11,279 nucleotides of DNA from Bacillota bacterium (GTDB lineage Bacteria > Bacillota_A > Clostridia > Peptostreptococcales > Anaerovoracaceae). The translations under genes and the position numbers were made by a program. The notes under the pieces are model-generated. The model saw nothing but the letters and a program-made list of their open reading frames with translations. It had not been told where the DNA came from and searched no databases. This document shows, one piece after another, positions 1 through 5,561 of this stretch; positions within the stretch are counted from its first letter, which is position 1, and each line of letters starts with the position of its first letter. The stretch spans positions 1 to 11,279 of the forward strand of contig JAFRWH010000213.1 of the NCBI GenBank assembly GCA_017438085.1, in the 5' to 3' direction.

Positions 1-1006
1 CGGGGTCTGCGCAGAGCACGGCTATCTCTCCGGGCGATGCAATGCCTTCGCGTATAAGCCTTGATGCTTCAGCGGCTATGGTCTCAGCCTGGGTAAAGGG
101 GGAGGCGCAGCGTACTATCTTTATTGTTCTGTCGTTAGGCTCCGCCGGCTCCTTTTCGGCGTCAGGAAGCTCACGTTCGAATGTCAGGCCTTTTTCCCTG
201 CAGACGGCTCCGAGCCTTGATGCAGCCATTTCGGGCGCCGCAAAGACCTCATCGCGGTCTTTCTTTCCGCCCTGCAGCATCACAGTCAGCCCGCAGCCGG
301 CTTCAGCAAGAGCCGTCAGAAATTCCATCTCATTTGATGTGAAGGAGTAAAATCCGAAGTAATAGAATATGGAATCCCGCACGAAGCCTGATTCCTTTGC
401 GTTTTTTGCGGCAAAAGCCAGCAGGTCCTCGGAATCGCTGAACCTGCCTTCCATAGCAAGCCCGTACTCGCTCATCAGTATCTGCATGTCCGACAGCTTG
501 TCCCGAAGCAGGCTGCCCTCGGGGCTGGCTTCGATAAGCTTTGGCATGTTTTCCTCGTCTATCTTGTTCTGCTTCGCCTGAACTATGAAATCTCCGGCCA
601 GCTTAAGAAACTCGCTGCTGTCGGCAAGCGAACCGTAGCACTTCAGATCTTCGGCTCTTTTTTTCGCGATGCGGCGGAGCATCATGGTCCGGCCGAGATT
701 GTTGACAGGCGTAAGCCCGGGACCTCCGGTCTCGTGGATTATCTGGTGGATGAGCCTGTTCCCGGACATTATGTGAAAGTCGAAGAACCCGCTGCCCCCG
801 AGGCTTTCGAAGGCTCTCTCCTCAGCCTTTAATGTGTACTGGGCCGGCACCACAAGGACGATCTGCTTTGCCGTTTTGCGCTCCGCAGCTGCCATTCCGT
901 CTGTTCCCGGCATCCCGGATCTCAGACTTGCCAGCTTTTCTTTTATGTCACTGAAAAGCAGTTCTTCCAGCTTTTCTTCACTTTTTGCATTTATTATCCT
1001 AAGCAT
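1..1006 (-). CDS. addB: AddB/RexB-type ATP-dependent nuclease subunit B, N-terminal part (truncated by window edge)
   Basis: My translation from the ATG at 1006 stays open to position 1, giving about 335 residues of a longer protein (AddB is usually over 1,100 aa). AddB/RexB partners AddA/RexA in the helicase-nuclease that processes double-strand breaks and Chi sites. Family-like blocks appear in order: a VVPAQYTLKAEERAF segment at residues 52-66 (compare 'VPeQfT...E'), a FHIMSGNRLIHQII block at 77-90, YYFGFYSFTSNEMEFL at 215-230 (compare 'iDGF..FTp.E'), and VRCASPFTQAETIAAEASRLI at 298-318 leading into EIAVLCAD at 327-334. No Walker A motif is seen at the N-terminus, where many AddB proteins have one. 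The start is supported by GGAG seven bases upstream and a good promoter behind it. The C-terminal nuclease domain, its Fe-S cysteines and addA would lie beyond the left edge. Family assignment is from remembered motifs; a related helicase-like protein is the alternative. Confidence 0.78.
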   Translation of the reverse strand, partial: MLRIINAKSEEKLEELLFSDIKEKLASLRSGMPGTDGMAAAERKTAKQIVLVVPAQYTLKAEERAFESLGGSGFFDFHIMSGNRLIHQIIHETGGPGLTPVNNLGRTMMLRRIAKKRAEDLKCYGSLADSSEFLKLAGDFIVQAKQNKIDEENMPKLIEASPEGSLLRDKLSDMQILMSEYGLAMEGRFSDSEDLLAFAAKNAKESGFVRDSIFYYFGFYSFTSNEMEFLTALAEAGCGLTVMLQGGKKDRDEVFAAPEMAASRLGAVCREKGLTFERELPDAEKEPAEPNDRTIKIVRCASPFTQAETIAAEASRLIREGIASPGEIAVLCADP

Positions 1007-1043
1007 CTGCGCGCTCCTGCCGTAAAAGCTTCAATTCTCTCTT

Positions 1044-1072
1044 ATTGTACATTAACGCGGGCTCTTTGCCAA
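1044..1072 (-). promoter_or_regulatory. Sigma-A-type promoter for the addB-like gene
   Basis: Read on the minus strand there is a -35 hexamer TTGGCA (1067-1072), a 17-base spacer and a -10 hexamer TACAAT (1044-1049). It lies about 38 bases upstream of the start codon, with the GGAG ribosome site in between. Both hexamers are one or two bases from consensus. Confidence 0.7.
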
Positions 1073-1091
1073 ACGCAAACAGTACAAATAA

Positions 1092-1122
1092 TTGTCCCTG
1101 ATCAGGGCGTTTGTGGTAAAAT
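1092..1122 (+). promoter_or_regulatory. Extended -10 promoter with internal palindrome, before the C39-like gene
   Basis: A -10-like TAAAAT (1117-1122) is preceded by TGG, giving an extended -10 element. The best -35 is TTGTCC (1092-1097), with a long 19-base spacer. A perfect 12-bp palindrome, CCCTGATCAGGG (1096-1107), lies in the spacer where a repressor could bind. Transcription would be expected to start at or next to 1129, which is the A of the ATG. Confidence 0.5.
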
Positions 1123-1128
1123 GCAGAT

Positions 1129-1791
1129 ATGATATTCAGAGACAGATCGGACAGGAGAATAACAGACCCATTAAGCTTTCTGGAGAGCAGCTATCCGGGA
1201 CGCTCTTTTGAGCTTGTTTCACAGCTTTCCATCGCAGACATTGTTCCGCCGTACTATATCTATGAGCACAATGCTTGCGCCCTGTATGGAATAGCCTCGC
1301 TGCTGGCTTTTCATATGAACAGACCAGGATCCGATACACAGATGCGGAGCATCCCAAAAGAGAGGCCTGTCAGGGCGGAGGAACTGGTCCCAAGGATCAT
1401 GGGACTATTCAGTGAGAAGCTGGATCCGGCTCCGTCTCTTAAGGATTTCACCCTCGACAATATCGACTATAACTATTTCTCAAAGCTCTGCATAAAGAGC
1501 ATGGGGCTGCCGCTTACCGCATACAACAGCTTTTCCCGCCGTTCCCGCGGCATGCAGGAGCTTAAGGAGGGCAGGCCGTTCCTTCTGAACATGTGGTACG
1601 CAGACGCCGGGGGCTATTTCAATCACACCGTAGTCTGCTGCGGCATGGCTGAATACCGCATGAAAGGCAGTGGCAGGAACTTTTTGTTCTATCAGATCCG
1701 CGACGGCTACACTCTGGATCCTGCGCCAAGGTGGACCATGCTGAGCCATAATCCCGTGCAGGCCTATATAACCGTATTTAAAGACAAATGA
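1129..1791 (+). CDS. Putative papain-fold (C39-like) cysteine peptidase-like protein, function unknown
   Basis: I do not recognise this 220-residue protein by name. Its layout resembles papain-like C39/BtrH-type folds: an N-x-C motif (Asn48, Cys50) followed by a hydrophobic helix ALYGIASLLAFH, a late NHTVVCCGM segment with His166, and an aromatic strand ending in IRDGY with Asp192. This would give a Cys-His-Asp triad, as in bacteriocin-leader peptidases and related peptide-modifying or transferase proteins. No signal peptide or membrane helix is evident, so a cytoplasmic location is inferred. The gene stands alone between divergent addB and its own terminator. No ribosome site precedes the ATG and no in-frame start exists upstream (TGG TAA precedes it), so a leaderless mRNA is possible. 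Codon use is less biased than in the operon that follows. The fold assignment is tentative; the reading frame itself is likely real because of its length, promoter and terminator. Confidence 0.68.
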   Translation: MIFRDRSDRRITDPLSFLESSYPGRSFELVSQLSIADIVPPYYIYEHNACALYGIASLLAFHMNRPGSDTQMRSIPKERPVRAEELVPRIMGLFSEKLDPAPSLKDFTLDNIDYNYFSKLCIKSMGLPLTAYNSFSRRSRGMQELKEGRPFLLNMWYADAGGYFNHTVVCCGMAEYRMKGSGRNFLFYQIRDGYTLDPAPRWTMLSHNPVQAYITVFKDK

Positions 1792-1824
1792 TCCATCCGG
1801 TCTCAAATCCGGGCGGATCATTTT
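1789..1824 (+). terminator. Rho-independent terminator overlapping the stop codon of the C39-like gene
   Basis: The stem TGATCC-AT-CCGG (1789-1800) pairs with CCGG-GC-GGATCA (1809-1820) around an 8-base loop, with a 2x2 internal mismatch, followed by TTTT. The stop codon TGA (1789-1791) is part of the stem. Confidence 0.82.
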
Positions 1825-1872
1825 CTTTACCCTTTTACTCCATTACATCATTAATCCGTAAAATTTATGCGT

Positions 1873-1901
1873 TTGTAATATTTCTTTATAGAATGTATTA
1901 T
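1873..1901 (+). promoter_or_regulatory. Probable promoter of the amidohydrolase operon
   Basis: TTGTAA (1873-1878), a 17-base spacer and TATTAT (1896-1901) form a reasonable sigma-A-type promoter within an AT-rich stretch just after the previous terminator. About 60 bases of leader would follow before the AGGAGG ribosome site (1957-1962) and the ATG at 1966. I see no riboswitch-like structure in the leader. Confidence 0.6.
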
Positions 1902-1965
1902 TTTATCTGCAAAATAGTATCCAATGCGCAATCTGCAGCCCGCAGTATATCGGGTAGGAGGAAAA

Positions 1966-2706
1966 ATGACTTACAGAATAGACGAAATGAGCTGGGTCGA
2001 ATTCGCTGAGCGCCGCAAGCAGACCAATACCGTAATAATCCCCACCGGAGCGGTTGAGATCTACGGACCCCACCTTCCCATGGGCGAGGATGGCATCGCA
2101 GCTATGGGTGTTTCCCAGAAGATCGCCGAAAAGACCGGAGCCCTGATCGCGCCCATGATGCCGGTATCCGACTCCAGATCCCTTATGGCATATCCCGGAA
2201 CCATCACCGTATCTTCCGAGACATTCAAGGCCGTTATGGACGATATAGTTTAGTGCCTGGTAGTTGAATACGGTTTCAAGAACCTGCTCTTCATCACCGG
2301 ACACGGCGGCAGTGTCGGGCCCATCAACCAGGTAGGCCTCAAGTACACCAAGTCCCACGGCATCAATTATGCACAGATCGACTGGTGGAGATTCGTTCAG
2401 CCCAACGGCATGGACATTTTCGAAGAGAAGGGTCAGATGGCTCACGGCCATGCATCTGAAGCCGGCACCTCCGTCATGCTCTACCTCCGCCCCGAACTGG
2501 TGGTCAAGGAGAGAATGACCCGCGTGGAGCTGAACCCCCAGTGCTTCGAATATCCCGACATCATGCAGTACTTCCCCATGGATTTCCGCAGCCCCAACGC
2601 CACAGTTGGTGACGCAACCAAGGGCACCGCAGAAAAGGGCAAGGCCATAATCGACAAGTGCGTAGACCGCATCGTGGAATTCATGAATAAGAAGTGGGAC
2701 ATCTAG
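1966..2706 (+). pseudogene. Creatininase-family amidohydrolase A, interrupted by an in-frame TAG at codon 96
   Basis: Creatininase-family proteins (PF02633) are metal-dependent hydrolases of cyclic or linear amides. The start at 1966 follows AGGAGG and matches the paralogue at 3233 (MTYRIDEMSWVEF versus MTNVINEMPWSEF). Reading runs to TAG at 2251-2253, then continues in the same frame with full family character to TAG at 2704: FITGHGGS, DWWRF, and GHASEAGTS followed by LYLRPELV. Motifs before the stop include TGAVEIYGPHLPMGED, with Glu31, Tyr33 (usually His), His36 and Asp42. After the stop the gene shows no frameshift or further stop, so the lesion is recent, a sequencing error, or recoded. 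As written, the 95-residue product lacks the second half of the metal site. A reinitiation product from the ATG at 2410 would lack the metal site too and has no ribosome site. If the stop is ignored, the length is about 246 residues. Confidence 0.8.
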
Positions 2707-2724
2707 TCTGAAAGGAGAAATAAA

Positions 2725-3162
2725 ATGTCTTTAGGAATCATAAATATCGTAGAAGGATACACCAAGGAGCAGAAGCAGCTCCTGATCCAGGAGACCAAGA
2801 AGGCCTGCATGGAAGGCTTCGGCGTTTCCATGGACCACAGCTTCGTGTCCATCCAGGAGATCAAGGCTGAGAACTGCGACGAGCAGACCAAGCATATGCA
2901 GTGCCTCTACATCTTCACCACCTTCGGCAAGACTCAGGAAGGCAAGAACCTGATCTGCGCAGGCTTCGAAAGAGCATGCACTATGGCTCTCGGCGAAGAC
3001 CACGGCCGCTCCATCGTCATCTTCAAGGAGCACGGCAATGAAAACGCAGGCAGCGCAGGCTACCTCCGTCCCTTCAATCCCGCTTATGCAGATTACCTGA
3101 AGAAGCAGAAGGAAATGGAAGAAAGAAACGCAGCCAAGGCCGAGGAGCTCAGAAAGGCATAA
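2725..3162 (+). CDS. Tandem-domain 4-oxalocrotonate tautomerase-like protein lacking Pro1
   Basis: This 145-residue protein looks like two fused units of the 4-oxalocrotonate tautomerase fold. Unit 1 is residues 3-51: IINIVEGYTKEQKQLLIQ, then a helix, then FGVSMDHSFVSIQEIKAEN. Unit 2 is residues 59-107: LYIFTTFGKTQEGKNLI, then ALGEDHGRSIVIFKEHGNEN. The units align with an offset of 57 residues (K17/K74, V41/V98, E45/E102, N50/N107). Tautomerases normally use an N-terminal Pro exposed after Met removal; here residue 2 is Ser and unit 2 is internal, so the canonical general base is missing. The last 30 residues form a charged, probably helical tail (KKQKEMEERNAAKAEELRKA). The start is fixed by AGGAG eight bases upstream (2713-2717), 18 bases after creatininase A. 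A role in isomerising, hydrating or decarboxylating a pathway intermediate is inferred; a structural or binding role is possible. Confidence 0.72.
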   Translation: MSLGIINIVEGYTKEQKQLLIQETKKACMEGFGVSMDHSFVSIQEIKAENCDEQTKHMQCLYIFTTFGKTQEGKNLICAGFERACTMALGEDHGRSIVIFKEHGNENAGSAGYLRPFNPAYADYLKKQKEMEERNAAKAEELRKA

Positions 3163-3232
3163 GCTTGAGGGCGCAGCGCCAATAATAACACTGTCAATTA
3201 TTGTTTCTTTAATGATACACAGGAGAAAAATC
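3163..3232 (+). other. 70-base intercistronic gap with two small inverted repeats
   Basis: This is the longest gap inside the operon. It holds a compact GC repeat, GGCG-CAG-CGCC (3170-3180), and immediately afterwards an AT repeat CAATAAT (3180-3186)/ATTATTG (3197-3203) followed by TTTCTTT. Together they could act as a weak terminator, an mRNA-processing site or a stabilising hairpin that sets different levels for the genes on either side. No good promoter is visible. The AGGAG at 3221-3225 serves the next gene and fixes its start at 3233 instead of the in-frame ATG at 3212. Confidence 0.4.
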
Positions 3233-3973
3233 ATGACAAACGTAATCAATGAAATGCCCTGGTCCGAATTTGACAAGAGACGCCAGAATACCGATCTGGT
3301 GATCATCCCCACCGGCGCCTGCGAGATCTACGGCACCCATCTTCCCATGGGAAGCGATGCCATCGCAGCTGACGGAGTGGCAAGAAAGGTCGCTGAAAAG
3401 GTAGACGCTCTTATCGCTCCCTGCTTCCCCCTGGCAGATTCCAGCATGCTTCTGGCTTATCCCGGAACTCTGACCATCACCCCGACACTGTTTGAGATGT
3501 ACATCGAAGAGCTGATGGCTCAGCTTTACGATTATGGCTTCAGAAAGTTCCTCTTCATCACCGGACATGCTGCCAGCAACTCCACGATCTCTTACGTTGC
3601 GCGCAAGTATCAGGAGCAGAAGGGCTGCAAGTGGGCTCAGGTAGACTGGTGGAGATTCGTTATGCCTCTTGGCATGGGCATCTTCGACACCGAGGGCAGA
3701 ATGTGCCACGGTCACGCTGCTGAAGCCGGCACCTCCGTCATCCTCTACTTCCGTCCTGACCTGGTAGACATGACCAAGGCTACAAAGATCGAACCCAATG
3801 TAGTCAACTATCCCGACATCATGACCTTCGTTCCCATGCAGGAAAAGACTCCTTCCGCCACCGTCGGCGACGCCACTCTGGGCACCGCTGAAAAGGGCGA
3901 AGCTGTCGTTAAGAAAGCAGTTGAGCGCATCTGCAGCTTCCTCAGGGACGAGTGGGGCGTAGAAACCAAGTAA
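3233..3973 (+). CDS. Creatininase-family amidohydrolase B (intact)
   Basis: This 246-residue protein belongs to the creatininase/MftE/ArfB-type metal amidohydrolase family, of typical length. Motifs: IIPTGACEIYGTHLPMGSD (Glu31, His36, Asp42), FITGHAAS (His112), VDWWRF (138-143) and HGHAAEAGTS (159-168; His161, Glu164) followed by YFRPDLV. In characterised creatininase the metal ligands are Glu34, His36, Asp45, His120 and Glu122. By alignment Glu31, Asp42 and His112 are kept, His36 is replaced by Tyr33, and Glu122 by Ala114. The metal site and substrate therefore probably differ from creatinine hydrolysis. The ATG at 3233 is chosen over the in-frame ATG at 3212 because AGGAG (3221-3225) lies between them and the N-terminus then matches paralogue A. 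It is probably a cytoplasmic homo-oligomer. It could substitute for, or have assembled with, the interrupted homologue. The exact reaction cannot be told from sequence. Confidence 0.88.
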   Translation: MTNVINEMPWSEFDKRRQNTDLVIIPTGACEIYGTHLPMGSDAIAADGVARKVAEKVDALIAPCFPLADSSMLLAYPGTLTITPTLFEMYIEELMAQLYDYGFRKFLFITGHAASNSTISYVARKYQEQKGCKWAQVDWWRFVMPLGMGIFDTEGRMCHGHAAEAGTSVILYFRPDLVDMTKATKIEPNVVNYPDIMTFVPMQEKTPSATVGDATLGTAEKGEAVVKKAVERICSFLRDEWGVETK

Positions 3974-3993
3974 TTAATTAAAGGAGAAATACA

Positions 3994-4692
3994 ATGTGGA
4001 CTGAAGAATTAAAAGCAAGATTTATGAAGACAGATCCCGCCGCCTATGGTCACTTCATCGGCGTACGCTTTATGGCTCCCAAGATCAAGCCCATCAACCC
4101 TAACTCCAAGATCTGCGGCCCCGCATACACCGTTAAGACCTATGGCAAGGATCACTATGCCATGTTCAAGGCCATCGAAGATGCACCCGCAGGCAGCGTC
4201 ATCGTCATCGACAGAGCCGGCGACGATATCTATGCTCCCGTAGGCGAATTCGTAGCCCGCGGCGCAAGAGCAAAGGGTCTGGCAGGCTTCGTTATCGACG
4301 GCATGGCCACCGACTCTGCCTACATCCGCACTTTCGAGGACTTCCCCGTATTCTGCAGTGGCCTTTCTGCCGTTACCTGCAACTGCTGGGGCATCACCGG
4401 CGAGACTCAGATCGACGTCTGCTGCGGCGGCGCTGTAGTTCACCCCGGAGACATCATCCTGGGCGACTGCGACGGTCTGGTAGTAATGCCCTCCGAAGGC
4501 TATGAAGACATGCTTGAAAGAGCAGAAGCCATGGCTGCAAGAGAAGCCAAGATGAGAGCTGCTTACGAGTCCGGCCAGCCTCTGCCCGCATCCGGAAGAC
4601 CCTCTGTAAAGGTTCTCGAGCAGGCTAAGATCCAGGACATCATCAATGCCCTCAGAAGCGGCGAACTCGCTCCTGATTTCTGGAAGAAGTAA
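3994..4692 (+). CDS. RraA-like / HMG-CHA aldolase-family protein
   Basis: This 232-residue protein is of the RraA-like family (PF03737), which includes 4-hydroxy-4-methyl-2-oxoglutarate/4-carboxy-4-hydroxy-2-oxoadipate aldolases with oxaloacetate decarboxylase activity, and the RNase E regulator RraA. Family blocks: KICGPAYTVKT (39-49), GSVIVIDRAGD (67-77), GEFVARGARAKGLAGFVIDG (84-103) and GGAVVHPGDIILGDCDGLVV, then an extended helical C-terminus. The usual G-x-x-R-D signature reads GMATD (103-107): the Mg-binding Asp107 is kept but the substrate-binding Arg is Thr106. Glu85 is conserved. The ATG follows AAAGGAG and lies 20 bases after creatininase B. In this operon a lyase or decarboxylase step on a 2-oxo or hydroxy acid left after amide hydrolysis is plausible (inference). 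It is often misannotated as a dimethylmenaquinone methyltransferase; I see no methyltransferase motif. Confidence 0.85.
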   Translation: MWTEELKARFMKTDPAAYGHFIGVRFMAPKIKPINPNSKICGPAYTVKTYGKDHYAMFKAIEDAPAGSVIVIDRAGDDIYAPVGEFVARGARAKGLAGFVIDGMATDSAYIRTFEDFPVFCSGLSAVTCNCWGITGETQIDVCCGGAVVHPGDIILGDCDGLVVMPSEGYEDMLERAEAMAAREAKMRAAYESGQPLPASGRPSVKVLEQAKIQDIINALRSGELAPDFWKK

Positions 4693-4702
4693 TTACTGAA
4701 AG

Positions 4703-5542
4703 GTGACAAGACAATATAAAGTTGCTGCAGTACAGATGTCCTCCGGCGCAGACAAGGAAAAGAACCTTGAATTCGCCTGCAACGCCATCGACGAAGCAGC
4801 AAAGAACGGCGCCAAGCTGGTATCCCTGCCTGAGCACTTCCTTATCGCAGGAAAGCCCCAGGAAGGCGTTAAGAGAGAAGAAAGACCTGACGGTCCTGCC
4901 TGCACCACACTGGCTGCAAAGGCAAAGGAACACGGCATCTACGTTGTTGGCGGCAGCATTCCTCTGGAGATCCCCGGAGAGACCAGAGTCAACACCGCAA
5001 CTTTCATGTTCGGACCTGACGGAAAGCAGATCGCAAAGTATGTAAAGCTGCATCCCTTTGACGTTGTCCTGCCCGATGGCAGAGTATTTGACGCTTCCAA
5101 GACCACAGTCCGCGGCGACAAGATCGTTGTTGTAGACACAGAGCTGGGCAAGATCGGTCTTTCCCTCTGCTACGACATCCGTTTCCCCGAGCTCTACAGA
5201 AGAATGGCCATGCAGGGCGCTCAGGTATTCATCACCGCAGCAGCCTTCATGATGACCACCGGTAAGGATCACTGGGAAGTTATGCAGAGAGCAAGAGCTC
5301 TTGAGAACAGCGCTTACGTTATCGCTGCAGCTCAGTACGGCGGTCCCTGCTTTGGCAACTCCATGATCGTAGACCCCTGGGGTCTTGTTATCGCCAAGGC
5401 GCAGGAGAAGCCCTGCATCGTATACGGCGACATCGATCTTGACTATGCAGATCAGTGCGCTATGATGCTCGGCACCCTGTCCAACAGACGCCCGGACGTA
5501 TATCCCGGCCTTGAGAAGGAACCCACAGGCATCGTACAGTAG
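4703..5542 (+). CDS. Nitrilase-superfamily (carbon-nitrogen hydrolase) amidase 1
   Basis: This 279-residue enzyme has the complete nitrilase-superfamily catalytic set: Glu44 in LVSLPEHF, Lys115 in YVKLHPFD, and Cys156 in GLSLCYDIRFPE, plus the HWEVMQRARALEN helix. The CYDIRFPE context is typical of the Nit1/Nit2/omega-amidase and N-carbamoyl-amino-acid amidase branches, so hydrolysis of a carboxamide or ureido group with ammonia release is likely; the substrate is unknown. The start must be the GTG at 4703: an in-frame TGA lies two codons upstream, and GTG-ACA-AGA-CAA-TAT aligns residue for residue with the ATG start of amidase 2. The only Shine-Dalgarno-like stretch (AAAGG, 4699-4703) overlaps this GTG, so initiation probably depends on coupling to the RraA-like gene, which ends 10 bases earlier. 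The protein has no signal peptide and should be cytoplasmic. Confidence 0.88.
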   Translation: MTRQYKVAAVQMSSGADKEKNLEFACNAIDEAAKNGAKLVSLPEHFLIAGKPQEGVKREERPDGPACTTLAAKAKEHGIYVVGGSIPLEIPGETRVNTATFMFGPDGKQIAKYVKLHPFDVVLPDGRVFDASKTTVRGDKIVVVDTELGKIGLSLCYDIRFPELYRRMAMQGAQVFITAAAFMMTTGKDHWEVMQRARALENSAYVIAAAQYGGPCFGNSMIVDPWGLVIAKAQEKPCIVYGDIDLDYADQCAMMLGTLSNRRPDVYPGLEKEPTGIVQ

Positions 5543-5561
5543 GAAGAAAGAGGCTTAAAAA

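Noticed and set aside
42..1025. Three plus-strand open frames of 63-102 codons at the left end
   Set aside because: They lie opposite the continuous addB-like reading frame, are Ser-rich and lack ribosome sites.
1788..2009. 73-codon plus-strand open frame between the C39-like gene and creatininase A
   Set aside because: It runs through a terminator, a promoter and the start of the next gene in another frame; no ribosome site or motif supports it.
1903..2451. 182-codon minus-strand open frame opposite creatininase A
   Set aside because: Antisense to a region with strong family motifs and with no promoter or ribosome site of its own.
2410..2706. Separate 98-codon gene starting at the internal ATG
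   Set aside because: It is the in-frame C-terminal part of creatininase A after the TAG. No ribosome site precedes the ATG and family homology extends upstream of it, so it is treated as part of the interrupted gene.
1966..2706. Pyrrolysine or other programmed recoding as the default explanation of the TAG
   Set aside because: Creatininase-family enzymes are not known to use pyrrolysine, no recoding signal is visible nearby, and TAG ends several other genes here. It is kept only as a testable alternative.
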